Assembly (NCBI RefSeq): GCF_004005995.1
Contig: NZ_CP034767.1
Coordinates: 3,574,501 to 3,638,500, forward strand
Source of the DNA: Devosia sp. 1566
GTDB taxonomy: Bacteria > Pseudomonadota > Alphaproteobacteria > Rhizobiales > Devosiaceae
DNA length: 64,000 nt
Direction of reading: 5' to 3'
Part shown: positions 27,861-36,140 of the stretch, piece after piece
Layout: every line of letters starts with the position of its first letter
How positions within the stretch are numbered: position 1 is the stretch's first letter
Notes under the pieces: model-generated
Told to the model about the DNA's origin: nothing
Seen by the model: only the letters and a program-made list of their open reading frames with translations
Database searches by the model: none
Program-made: the position numbers and the translations under genes

Positions 27861-29366
27861 TTGATCTTCAAACGCATTCTGGTCGGCGTTCTGCTGGCTT
27901 CCACCGCGATTGCCCCGGCAATGGCGCAGTCCGATACCGATATCACCGTGGTCTTGAGCGAAGAGCTCGACCTGGTGGATCCCTGCATGGCCACCCGGTC
28001 CAATATCGGCCGCGTCGTGCTCCAGAACATCAGCGAAACCCTGACCGAGCTCGATGTGCGCGGCGACAAGGGTCTGATGCCGCGCCTGGCGGAATCGTGG
28101 GAAGACAAAGGCGACGGCACCTGGCAGTTCAAGCTGCGCCAGGGTGTGTCCTTCTCGGACGGCACCAGCTTTGACGCTGCCGACGTCAAGCACTCCTTTG
28201 ACCGCGTGTTCAGCGATCAGTTGACCTGCGAAAGCGCGCGCTATTTCGCCGACACCGACCTGACCTTCACCGTGGTCGATGACAACACCATCGACGTCAA
28301 GGCCGAGCCCGCCCAGCCCATTCTGCCGCTGCTGATGTCGCTCGTGACCATCGTTCCGTCCGAAACCCCGATGGAATTCGTGCGCGAGCCGATCGGCACC
28401 GGCCCCTATGCGATGACCGACTGGACCGCCGGCCAGCAGATCGTGCTGACCCGCCGCGACGATTACTGGGGCGAGGCTCCGGCCGTGACCTCGGCCACCT
28501 ATGTATTCCGCTCCGAGCCCGCCGTGCGCGCGGCCATGGTGGAAACCGGCGAAGCCGATATTGCCCCCCAGATCACCGAAGTGGAAGCCACCAACCCGGC
28601 GACCGACTTCACCTATCCCAATTCCGAAACCGTCTATCTGCGCATCGACCAGACCGTCGAGCCCATGGGTGACCTGCGCGTCCGCAAGGCGCTCAACGCC
28701 GCCATCGACCGCGAAGCCTTTATCGGCACCGTGCTCGCCGCCGGCACTGAACTCGCGACCGCCATGGTCCCGCCGACGACGCTCGGCTGGAACGCCGATC
28801 TCGAGCCCCCCGCCTATGACCCCGAACAGGCCAAGGCCTGGCTCGCCGAAGCCGAAGCCGAAGGCGTCAACGTCAAGGCCCCGGTGGAAGTGATCGCGCG
28901 CACCGAGAACTTCCCCCATGTCACCGAAGTCGGCGAAGCCCTGGTGCAGATGCTCAACGAAGTGGGCTTCAATGCCAGCCTGCGCATGGTGGAAGTGGCC
29001 GAGCACGAGCAGTACTACTCCAAGCCCTATCCCGAAGGCCGTCCTGCCCAGCTGGTTGTCGCCCAGCACGACAATTCGCGCGGCGACCCGGTATTCTCGA
29101 TGTACTTCAAGTACCACAGCAACGGCACTCAGTCGGGCGTCAGCGACCCCAAGGTCGATGAGCTGATCGAAAAGGCCACGGCTGCGACCGGCGATGAACG
29201 CGCTGCCCTCTGGTCCGAGCTCTTTGCCTATGTGCATGACGAGATCGTCGCCGACGCCCTCCTCTTCCACATGGTTGGCCATAGCCGCGTCAGTGAGCGT
29301 CTCGACTTCACGCCCACCATCGCCACCAACCAGCAGCTGCAGCTCTCGGAAATCGGCTTCAAGTAA
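27861..29366 (+). CDS. ABC transporter substrate-binding protein, family 5 (oligopeptide/oligosaccharide type)
   Basis: The 501-residue protein is a periplasmic SBP family 5 member. A signal peptide with AMAQ cleavage is followed by typical family phrases: GLMPRLAESWEDKGDGTWQF, FSDGTSFDAADVKHSFDRV and RVRKALNAAIDR-like LRVRKALNAA. Family 5 proteins bind peptides, nickel, opines or oligosaccharides. The start is TTG 27861, with GGGAGG 5 bases upstream; no in-frame ATG is better. It begins the six-gene rightward operon whose last enzyme is a four-carbon acid sugar kinase, so a sugar-acid-containing ligand is more likely than a peptide. Confidence 0.88.
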   Translation: MIFKRILVGVLLASTAIAPAMAQSDTDITVVLSEELDLVDPCMATRSNIGRVVLQNISETLTELDVRGDKGLMPRLAESWEDKGDGTWQFKLRQGVSFSDGTSFDAADVKHSFDRVFSDQLTCESARYFADTDLTFTVVDDNTIDVKAEPAQPILPLLMSLVTIVPSETPMEFVREPIGTGPYAMTDWTAGQQIVLTRRDDYWGEAPAVTSATYVFRSEPAVRAAMVETGEADIAPQITEVEATNPATDFTYPNSETVYLRIDQTVEPMGDLRVRKALNAAIDREAFIGTVLAAGTELATAMVPPTTLGWNADLEPPAYDPEQAKAWLAEAEAEGVNVKAPVEVIARTENFPHVTEVGEALVQMLNEVGFNASLRMVEVAEHEQYYSKPYPEGRPAQLVVAQHDNSRGDPVFSMYFKYHSNGTQSGVSDPKVDELIEKATAATGDERAALWSELFAYVHDEIVADALLFHMVGHSRVSERLDFTPTIATNQQLQLSEIGFK

Positions 29367-29389
29367 GCCGCCAGGACTGCCAACCTCTG

Positions 29390-29416
29390 CGATGCCGGGT
29401 CCAAACCCCGGCATCG
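29390..29416 (+). terminator. Intercistronic hairpin after the binding-protein gene
   Basis: A perfect 10-base stem (CGATGCCGGG/CCCGGCATCG, loop TCCAAA) sits in the 78-base gap between the binding protein and the first permease, followed by a pyrimidine run. Such hairpins protect or attenuate transcripts and raise binding-protein output over the membrane subunits. Confidence 0.65.
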
Positions 29417-29444
29417 TCTTTCGCTTCCAACCGGATGATCGGCC

Positions 29445-30359
29445 ATGACCAAACTGATCTCGCAGCGCGCCATCGCCAGCTTGCTGTCGCTCCTGGGCCT
29501 GCTCGTGCTGGTCTTTTTCCTGTCCCGCCTCACCGGTGATCCGGCGGCCCTGTTCCTGCCCATCGATGCGACCGAGGAAATGAAGGCGCAGTTCCGCGCC
29601 ATCAATGGCCTGGACCTACCGCTGATGGAACAGTTCGGCCGCTATGTGTGGGATTTCCTGCATCTCGATTTTGGCGAAAGCCTGCGCAAGGCGCGTCCGG
29701 CCATCGATGTGGTGCTGGAAGCCTATGCCTGGACCTTGCCGCTGGCGCTGATCACCATGGCCCTCGTCGTCGTGGCCTCCATTATCCTTGGCGCCCTCGC
29801 TGCCTTCAATGTCGGCGGGTTCTTTGACCGGCTGGTGTCGATCATCTCGCTGATCGGCGCTTCGGCGCCCGATTTCTGGATCGCCATCGTCGCCATCGTC
29901 ATCTTCTCGATCAACCTGGCCTGGCTACCCACATCGGGCGTCGGCACGCCCTGGCACTGGATCTTGCCCATTGCCGTGCTGTTTGTGCGCCCCTTTGGGC
30001 TTATCGTGCAGGTGGTGCGCGGCTCCATGCTCGCGGCGCTGAGCGCCCCCTATGTCAAGACGGCCAAGGCCAAGGGCGTGCGCAACCTGCCCATCATTTT
30101 CGTCCATACCCTGCGCAATGCCATGCTGCCCGTGATCACCGTGATCGGCGACCAGGCCGCTGCCATGCTCAACGGCGCGGTGATCGTTGAAACCATTTTC
30201 GGCTTCCCCGGCATCGGCAAGCTCATGATCGACTCCATCCTGCAGCGCGATTTCAATGTCGTGCTCGCCGCCATCATGGTCACCGCCATTGCCATTTTCC
30301 TCATGAACATCCTGATCGACATCGCCTATGGCCTGCTCGATCCGCGCATTCGGCACTGA
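29445..30359 (+). CDS. ABC transporter permease, DppB type
   Basis: The 304-residue integral membrane protein has six predicted helices and the permease EAA-like loop around NLPIIFVHTLRNAMLPVITVIG. It is the DppB/OppB-type subunit, with the conserved N-terminal domain including LTGDPAALFLP. It pairs with the DppC-type permease immediately downstream. Confidence 0.9.
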   Translation: MTKLISQRAIASLLSLLGLLVLVFFLSRLTGDPAALFLPIDATEEMKAQFRAINGLDLPLMEQFGRYVWDFLHLDFGESLRKARPAIDVVLEAYAWTLPLALITMALVVVASIILGALAAFNVGGFFDRLVSIISLIGASAPDFWIAIVAIVIFSINLAWLPTSGVGTPWHWILPIAVLFVRPFGLIVQVVRGSMLAALSAPYVKTAKAKGVRNLPIIFVHTLRNAMLPVITVIGDQAAAMLNGAVIVETIFGFPGIGKLMIDSILQRDFNVVLAAIMVTAIAIFLMNILIDIAYGLLDPRIRH

Positions 30360-30372
30360 GGAGGCGCGCGCC

Positions 30373-31296
30373 ATGTCGGACCTGTCCACCGTCACTCCCG
30401 CCCCCAGCGAAAAACAGCGCCATTGGCCGCTGCTCTCCATGCTCTGGCGCGACAAGCTGGCCTTTGTGTCGGCCATCGTGCTGCTGATCATCGTCCTCTT
30501 TGCCGTGTTCGGCCCCATGCTGCTGGGCGATCTCGCCTCGAGCCAAAACCTGCGCGGCCGCAACAGCCCGCCCTTTGACCTGGCGCGCGGCTGGGCCTTT
30601 GTGCTGGGCGGCGATAGCCTTGGCCGCCCCATGCTCGCGCGCCTCGTCGTCGCGGCGCGCTCGACCATGCTGGTTGCGGCCGGCACCGTGGCCGTCGCCA
30701 TGCTGGTGGGCGCGGTGCTAGGCCTGCTCGCCGGCTATCTCGGCAAGCATGTCTCGCAGGCCATCATGCGCCTGGCCGACGTCATCATGAGCTTCCCCTC
30801 CCTCCTCATCGCGGTGATCGTGCTTTACGTGCTGGGCCCCTCCATCCCCAACATGATCCTGGTTCTGGCTATCACCCGCATCCCCATCTATCTGCGCACC
30901 ACCCGCGCCGAAGTGCTCGAAGTGCGCCAGCGTATGTTCGTGCAGGCCGCCGTGGTGATGGGCGCCTCCAACCGCCGCATTATCCTCCGCCATATCCTGC
31001 CGGTGGTTGCACCCACGCTGGTCACCATCGCGACGCTCGATTTCGCCTTTGTGATGCTGGCCGAATCCTCGCTGTCCTTCCTCGGCATCGGCATTCAGCC
31101 GCCTGACATCACCTGGGGCCTGATGGTGTCGCAGGGCCGCCCCTATCTGACCTCGGCCTGGTGGCTGGCCTTCTGGCCGGGCCTGCTGATCGTCATCACC
31201 ACACTTGCCCTCAATCTCCTGTCCAACTGGATGCGCGTCGCGCTCGATCCCGCCCAGCGCTGGCGCCTTGAAGCGCGGAGCACCACCGATGCCTGA
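30373..31296 (+). CDS. ABC transporter permease, DppC type
   Basis: The 307-residue membrane protein is the DppC/OppC-type partner. The N-terminal cytoplasmic extension precedes the first helix (LAFVSAIVLLIIVLFAVFGP). The ATPase contact loop lies in AAVVMGASNRRIILRHILP, and the typical ending LLSNWMRVALDPAQR follows. ATG 30373 has GAGGAG upstream. Its end overlaps the ATPase start by 8 bases. Confidence 0.9.
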   Translation: MSDLSTVTPAPSEKQRHWPLLSMLWRDKLAFVSAIVLLIIVLFAVFGPMLLGDLASSQNLRGRNSPPFDLARGWAFVLGGDSLGRPMLARLVVAARSTMLVAAGTVAVAMLVGAVLGLLAGYLGKHVSQAIMRLADVIMSFPSLLIAVIVLYVLGPSIPNMILVLAITRIPIYLRTTRAEVLEVRQRMFVQAAVVMGASNRRIILRHILPVVAPTLVTIATLDFAFVMLAESSLSFLGIGIQPPDITWGLMVSQGRPYLTSAWWLAFWPGLLIVITTLALNLLSNWMRVALDPAQRWRLEARSTTDA

Positions 31297-32905
31297 GGCC
31301 CTGCTTTCGGTTCACAACCTGTCGGTCGATTTCCACACCGCTCGCGGCGCCGTTCATGCCGTGCGCAATGTGTCCTGGTCAGTCAATCGCGGCGAAACCC
31401 TCGCCATCCTCGGGGAAAGCGGCTCGGGCAAGTCGGTGTCCGCCTCGGCGGTGCTCAACATCCTCGATATGCCCCCCGCCCATATCACTTCGGGCGAGAT
31501 CCTCTTTGAGGGCAAGAACCTGCTGGCGATGAGCAACGAGCAGCGCCGCGCCATCAATGGCAAGCGCATCGCCATGATCTTCCAGGACCCGCTGGGCCAT
31601 CTCAACCCGGTTTACCCCGTGGGCTGGCAGATCGGCGAGGTGATGACCGCCCATGGCCGCTCGGCTGCCGAAGCGCGCGCCCGCACGCTCGATCTCCTCA
31701 CCCGCGTCGGCATTCCCGAACCCGAAAACGCCGTGCGCAAATACCCCCATCAGTTCTCGGGCGGCCAGCGCCAGCGCCTGATGATCGCCATGGCTTTGGC
31801 GCTCAAGCCCGATATCCTGATTGCCGACGAGCCCACCACCGCGCTCGACGTCACCATCCAGGCCGATGTGCTCGCGCTCCTCAAGGAATTGCAGGCCGAA
31901 ACCGGCATGGGTCTCGTGCTCATCACCCATGACCTTGGGGTCGTCGCCGAAATTGCCGACCGTGTTGTCGTCATGAATAGCGGCCAGATCGTTGAGGCCG
32001 GCACGGTCCACGATGTCTACCACAACCCCCAGCACGCCTATACGCGCAAGCTGATCGGCTCGGCCCCCGGCAAGGGCGAGATCCGCCTGCTCGACGCGCA
32101 AGCGCCGGTGCTGCTCGAAGCGCGCGACCTCTGCAAGACCTACGGGCAATATACCGCCCTCAAGGGCGTGTCCCTCACCCTGCGGCGGGGGCAAAGCCTG
32201 GCCGTGGTGGGCGAAAGTGGCTCGGGCAAATCCACCCTCGCCCGCTCGATCCTGCGCCTCGAGACCGCCGATAGCGGAGCGGCGTTCTGGAAGGGGCAGG
32301 ACCTGCTCAAGCTCAGCCCGCGCGAGCTGCTCGGCGTGCGCCGGCAGATCCAGATGGTGTTCCAGGACCCCACCCAGTCGCTCAATCCGCGCATGTCGGT
32401 TTACCAGCTGATTTCCGAGGGCTGGGACATCCACAAGCTCATGCCCGACCGCAAGCAGCGTCAGGCGCGCGTGCGTGAACTGCTGGAGCAAGTCGGCCTC
32501 AGCGCCGAACACGCCACCCGCTATCCCCATCAGTTCTCGGGCGGCCAGCGCCAGCGCATCGCCATTGCCCGGGCCCTTGCGCTTGAGCCCGAACTCATCA
32601 TCTGCGACGAGGCGGTTTCGGCGCTCGACGTCTCCATCCAGGCCCAGGTGATTGCGCTGCTCAACAGCCTGCGCGAACGGCTGGGAATTTCATTCCTCTT
32701 CATCGCCCATGATCTGGGAGTCGTGCGCGACTTTGCCGATACGGTGATTGTGATGAAGGCCGGCGAGATCGTCGAGCGCGGCCCCACCGAGCAGATCTTC
32801 ACGGCGCCAACGCACCCCTATACCCAGCGCCTGCTTGCCGCGGCGCTCGATCCCGATCCCGAAGTGCAGGCGCAGCGCCGCGTCGCCACCACCGGCCAGG
32901 CATGA
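31289..32905 (+). CDS. Fused dipeptide-type ABC transporter ATPase (DppD-DppF)
   Basis: The 538-residue protein holds two complete nucleotide-binding domains, so it replaces separate DppD and DppF subunits. Each has Walker A (GESGSGKS), the signature SGGQRQR and Walker B, with ADEPTTALD in the first half and CDEAVSALD in the second. ATG 31289 overlaps the permease stop. Such fused ATPases are common in family 5 systems of this group. Its stop overlaps the kinase start (ATGA), which ties transport to metabolism. Confidence 0.92.
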   Translation: MPEALLSVHNLSVDFHTARGAVHAVRNVSWSVNRGETLAILGESGSGKSVSASAVLNILDMPPAHITSGEILFEGKNLLAMSNEQRRAINGKRIAMIFQDPLGHLNPVYPVGWQIGEVMTAHGRSAAEARARTLDLLTRVGIPEPENAVRKYPHQFSGGQRQRLMIAMALALKPDILIADEPTTALDVTIQADVLALLKELQAETGMGLVLITHDLGVVAEIADRVVVMNSGQIVEAGTVHDVYHNPQHAYTRKLIGSAPGKGEIRLLDAQAPVLLEARDLCKTYGQYTALKGVSLTLRRGQSLAVVGESGSGKSTLARSILRLETADSGAAFWKGQDLLKLSPRELLGVRRQIQMVFQDPTQSLNPRMSVYQLISEGWDIHKLMPDRKQRQARVRELLEQVGLSAEHATRYPHQFSGGQRQRIAIARALALEPELIICDEAVSALDVSIQAQVIALLNSLRERLGISFLFIAHDLGVVRDFADTVIVMKAGEIVERGPTEQIFTAPTHPYTQRLLAAALDPDPEVQAQRRVATTGQA

Positions 32906-33933
32906 CCCGGCTGGTTGTGCTCGCCGACGATCTGACCGGGGCGCTCGATGCCAGCGCCCCCTTTGCCATGCATGGCCTCTCGACCGCCGTGGCGCTCGCG
33001 CCTGCCGGATTGACCGAGGCGCTGGCCAGCGGCACCGAGATCGTGGGCGTATCCACCAATAGTCGCGAGATCGACCCACCCGCCGCCACGGCCGCCGTCC
33101 ACGAAGCGCTTGCCGAACTGCCCGTCGGCTTGCCGATCTTCAAAAAGGTCGACTCCCGCCTCAAGGGCAATATCCCCGCCGAACTCGACGCTATTCCCTT
33201 TCGCCGCGCCCTCGTGATCCCGGCAATCCCCGCCTTTGGCCGCTGGGTGCGCGACGGGCACTTGGGCGGTTTCGGCCTCGCTGAGCCCATCAGCGTCGCC
33301 AGCCGCCTTGGCGCGCATGCCGGCAAGGCCACCATTCCCGACGCCACCACCCAGGCCGATATCGCCGCATCGCTCGCCAGCGGCGAGCATGATCTGCTGG
33401 TGGGTGCCCGTGGCCTCGCCGAAGCGCTGGCCCAGAGCTGGTCCACCGCAAACGAGCCGCACCTCGCCGCAGCGGCACCGGCGTCAACGATCTGCGTCAT
33501 CGGCTCCACCGACCCCATCACCCTGGCACAGATCGAAGCCCTGCGGGCGCACCGGCCCGACCTGGTTTATCTCGCCGCCCCGCTCGGAATCGCGCCGGCA
33601 CAATTGCCTGCCGCCGCGCCCCTCACCCTGCTGCAGGCCACGCCGGGCGCCGAGCCGGCCGAACCTGCCCGCGTCGCCGCCAACCTGGCCGCCTCGCTTG
33701 CCCGGCTGGCCCCCGCGCCGGGCACCCGCCTCGTGCTTTCGGGCGGCGCCACCGCCCATGCCATTCTCGAGGCTATGGGCATTGGCGTGCTGTTCCTTGA
33801 CGGCGAAGCCTTGCCCGGTCTGCCCCTTGCCCGCGGCGGCGGCTTCACGATAATCACCAAATCGGGGGGCTTTGGCGACAGCGACACGCTGCTGCGTCTG
33901 CTTGCCTCCCCGGTTGCGGGGCAAGGGGAGTGA
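32902..33933 (+). CDS. Four-carbon acid sugar kinase family protein (DUF1537)
   Basis: The 343-residue protein begins with LADDLTGALD (7-16) and has the family words KKVDSRLKGN (about 75-84), then a nucleotide-binding C-terminal half with LVLSGGATAHAI and a final ITKSGGFGD. These kinases phosphorylate threonate, erythronate or similar four-carbon acids at C4. The product is a substrate of PdxA2-like dehydrogenases, one of which is encoded in the divergent operon at 25438. The start overlaps the ATPase stop. The particular sugar acid cannot be decided by sequence alone. Confidence 0.88.
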   Translation: MTRLVVLADDLTGALDASAPFAMHGLSTAVALAPAGLTEALASGTEIVGVSTNSREIDPPAATAAVHEALAELPVGLPIFKKVDSRLKGNIPAELDAIPFRRALVIPAIPAFGRWVRDGHLGGFGLAEPISVASRLGAHAGKATIPDATTQADIAASLASGEHDLLVGARGLAEALAQSWSTANEPHLAAAAPASTICVIGSTDPITLAQIEALRAHRPDLVYLAAPLGIAPAQLPAAAPLTLLQATPGAEPAEPARVAANLAASLARLAPAPGTRLVLSGGATAHAILEAMGIGVLFLDGEALPGLPLARGGGFTIITKSGGFGDSDTLLRLLASPVAGQGE

Positions 33934-33944
33934 CACGAACAGCT

Positions 33945-34643
33945 ATGTCCGATGGTCTCCAGGCACGGCGCAGCCTTTCCGACGCGGTTTTCGACCGCAT
34001 GTTGCGGGCCATCAAATCAGGCGCCTATGGCGTCGATGAGCGCCTGCCCACCGAGCATACGCTGGCGGCCGAATTCCAAGTTTCGCGGCCCGTCGTGCGC
34101 GACGCCCTGCAGCGCCTGCGCGATCAGGGGCTGATCTATTCACGCCGTGGCGCCGGCAGCTTTGTGCGCGACCATGGCCTGCGCGAGCCGCTGGGCTTTG
34201 GGCAGATGGAGAACCTCTCCGATCTGCAGCACTGCTATGATTTCCGCCTCACCATCGAACCTGAGGGGGCGGCCATGGCGGCAACGCGCCGCACGGATGC
34301 GGCGCTCGCCGAAATCCGGGGCGCGCTTGATCTGTTGCGCGACGCCACGAACCGGCAGGCCCACCGCGCCGATGCCGATTTCATGTTCCACCTGGCCATC
34401 GCCAAGGCCTCGGGCAATCCCTATTTCTCCACCGCCATGCAGGCGCTGGAAGAACATATCGCCGTGGGCATGCGCTTTCATGGCATGTCGTTGCGCAGCA
34501 CCAGCGATGGGCTCGCGCATGTATTCACCGAACACACCGCCATTTACGACGCCATTCGCGCAGGCGATGCCGAGGGCGCGCGCCAGATGATGAAAACCCA
34601 TCTCTCCGGCTCGCGCGATCGCTTGTTCGAGCCGCGCCGCTAG
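33945..34643 (+). CDS. GntR-family regulator of the FadR (FCD) type
   Basis: The 232-residue protein has an N-terminal winged helix (RLPTEHTLAAEFQVSRPVVRDALQRL) and a C-terminal all-helical FCD domain with the metal-site words ADFMFHLAIAKASGN and HTAIYDAIRAGD. FCD regulators bind acids such as gluconate, pyruvate or galactarate. I prefer ATG 33945 to GTG 33930, which overlaps the kinase stop; both are possible. It closes the rightward operon and probably controls both divergent operons. Its end abuts the convergent lipocalin gene without a gap. Confidence 0.85.
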   Translation: MSDGLQARRSLSDAVFDRMLRAIKSGAYGVDERLPTEHTLAAEFQVSRPVVRDALQRLRDQGLIYSRRGAGSFVRDHGLREPLGFGQMENLSDLQHCYDFRLTIEPEGAAMAATRRTDAALAEIRGALDLLRDATNRQAHRADADFMFHLAIAKASGNPYFSTAMQALEEHIAVGMRFHGMSLRSTSDGLAHVFTEHTAIYDAIRAGDAEGARQMMKTHLSGSRDRLFEPRR

Positions 34644-35153
34644 CTACTGCGCCTCGACCATCGCGTCGGTGACCTGGCGGCCGGTGTGGCGCGGGGTGAT
34701 CAGCTTGCTGAGGTCAAAGCCCTGCCGGCGTGCTTCGGCCAGATAGTCCTCGAGCACCGCCTCGGGCAGTTGCGGCTCACGCGCCAGCACCCAGAGATTG
34801 TTGCGGTCCGGCCCGCCCACCAGCGCTACCTGATAGTCGGGATCGAGCTTGAGCACCCAGTAATCCCCGCTGGTGAACGGCAGCCAGCGGATAAACCCCG
34901 GCAGAAACGTCACCTTGAGCTTGGCCTTGCTATCATCGACCGGCGTGGCTTCCCCCAGAGCCTGGCTCGGCTTGCCTTCCGCATCAAAGCAGCGATTGTC
35001 CACCCGCACCTTGCCCCCATCGGTCGGCGAATAGGTCGCGGTGATGTCGGTGGCGGTCTCGTCCTCCCATTTGAGCGGCAGCCGGCAGATTTCATACCAG
35101 CGGCCGAGATAGCGGTTGAGATCGAGCTTGGGGATCGTGGTTACAGCGCTCAT
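34644..35153 (-). CDS. Bacterial lipocalin (Blc family), no signal peptide
   Basis: The 169-residue protein is a Blc-type lipocalin. It starts with LDLNRYLGRWYEICR (about 10-24), which includes the GxW lipocalin motif, continues through the DNRCFDAEGK and WVLKLDPDYQVALVG strands, and ends with LWVLAREPQLP. E. coli Blc is an outer-membrane lipoprotein. Here no signal peptide or lipobox precedes the barrel, and AAGGAG 6 bases before ATG 35153 fixes the start. It is therefore probably cytoplasmic and binds a fatty acid or lysophospholipid there. It is not obviously in an operon. Confidence 0.88.
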   Translation of the reverse strand: MSAVTTIPKLDLNRYLGRWYEICRLPLKWEDETATDITATYSPTDGGKVRVDNRCFDAEGKPSQALGEATPVDDSKAKLKVTFLPGFIRWLPFTSGDYWVLKLDPDYQVALVGGPDRNNLWVLAREPQLPEAVLEDYLAEARRQGFDLSKLITPRHTGRQVTDAMVEAQ

Positions 35154-35396
35154 GGGGCACTCCTTGCCCGGTCCAACGCCACCCCTGCCGGCAACGTTCC
35201 CCCTGCGACAAACCGGCCATTTTGCGGCCCTTGGCGCGCCAAACCGTTGCCGCAAAACCTCACCCCTCCCGCATCTGACCACAAAGAGCACACGATCGTT
35301 TGAGGGGCCTGCCCTTTGCGCTGCGTCAACAGTACTGACCTTTCCTTCTCCTCCGGGCCGGCCCCGGCAAAACCACAAAGAACCAAGGATGGTCCA

Positions 35397-36104
35397 ATGA
35401 CGAGCCCCGTATTGAGCAGACGCAGCTTTCTGGCCGGAGGTGCAGCCCTTGCCGGGCTGGGACTGGCGGGATGCACCAGTTCTGCCCCGGGCCTCGTTGC
35501 CGCCTCTGCAATCAGCGCCCCCAATGCACCGCCCGCAGCCAAGCCCCTGCCCACCAGCGTGCCCCCTGACGTACAGGCCATGTATGGCGCCATCACCGAT
35601 GACCTTTACCCCGTTCGCGCGTCGCGCATGGAACTGGTGCCAGCCGTTTATTGGCGCCAGGAGGTGGACGATCCTACCGGGGAAAAGCCCGGCACGGTGA
35701 TTGTCGATACCACCGATCGCTTCCTTTACCATGTGGGCGAAAACGGTCGGGCCACCCGTTACGGCGTGGGCATCGGTGCTGCAGGCTTTGAATGGTCTGG
35801 GCGTGCCCATATCGCCTATAAGCGCGCCTGGCCGCGCTGGACGCCGCCGTCCGAAATGATCGATCGCCACCCCGAACTCGAGCAATACCGCCACGGCATG
35901 GAGCCGGGACCAGACAATCCCCTCGGCGCCCGCGCCCTTTATATCCACCAGGGCAATCGGGACACGATCTACCGCATCCACGGCAACCAGGACGAAACCA
36001 CGATCGGCAAGGCCGTATCCAGCGGCTGCGTCCGCATGCTGCCTCAGGACATCATCCATCTCTATGATCATGTTCGAAGCGGCGCCCCGCTCGTCGTCGC
36101 CTGA
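35397..36104 (+). CDS. L,D-transpeptidase (YkuD) lipoprotein
   Basis: The 235-residue protein starts with SRRSFLAGGAALAG and a lipobox ending in Cys26 (LAGC), preceded by twin arginines, so export may use the Tat route. The YkuD domain holds HGNQDETTIGKAVSSGCVR, with His near 196 and nucleophile Cys211. It cross-links peptidoglycan by 3-3 bonds or anchors lipoproteins. The start is ATG 35397. The preceding spacer (35154-35396) shows no other signal. A hairpin terminator follows its stop. Confidence 0.9.
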   Translation: MTSPVLSRRSFLAGGAALAGLGLAGCTSSAPGLVAASAISAPNAPPAAKPLPTSVPPDVQAMYGAITDDLYPVRASRMELVPAVYWRQEVDDPTGEKPGTVIVDTTDRFLYHVGENGRATRYGVGIGAAGFEWSGRAHIAYKRAWPRWTPPSEMIDRHPELEQYRHGMEPGPDNPLGARALYIHQGNRDTIYRIHGNQDETTIGKAVSSGCVRMLPQDIIHLYDHVRSGAPLVVA

Positions 36105-36116
36105 TCCCCGCAGCAT

Positions 36117-36140
36117 GGGGCTGCCGCCTGGTGCAGCCCC
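36117..36140. terminator. Hairpin terminator between L,D-transpeptidase and MHYT gene
   Basis: GGGGCTGC and GCAGCCCC make a perfect 8-base stem with an 8-base loop, squeezed between the convergent stops at 36104 and 36141. Confidence 0.65.

Noticed and set aside
27780..29414. Leftward 544-codon frame opposite the family 5 binding protein
   Set aside because: The rightward protein has a signal peptide and family words; this frame is a shadow.
26385..34643. A full sialic acid utilisation (nan) cluster
   Set aside because: No NanK, NanE, NagA or NagB homologue is present, and the sialidase-like protein has no signal peptide.
35154..36116. Longer leftward frame extending the lipocalin to about 490 residues
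   Set aside because: The added part overlaps the L,D-transpeptidase gene on the other strand and has no domain; a strong Shine-Dalgarno supports 35153.
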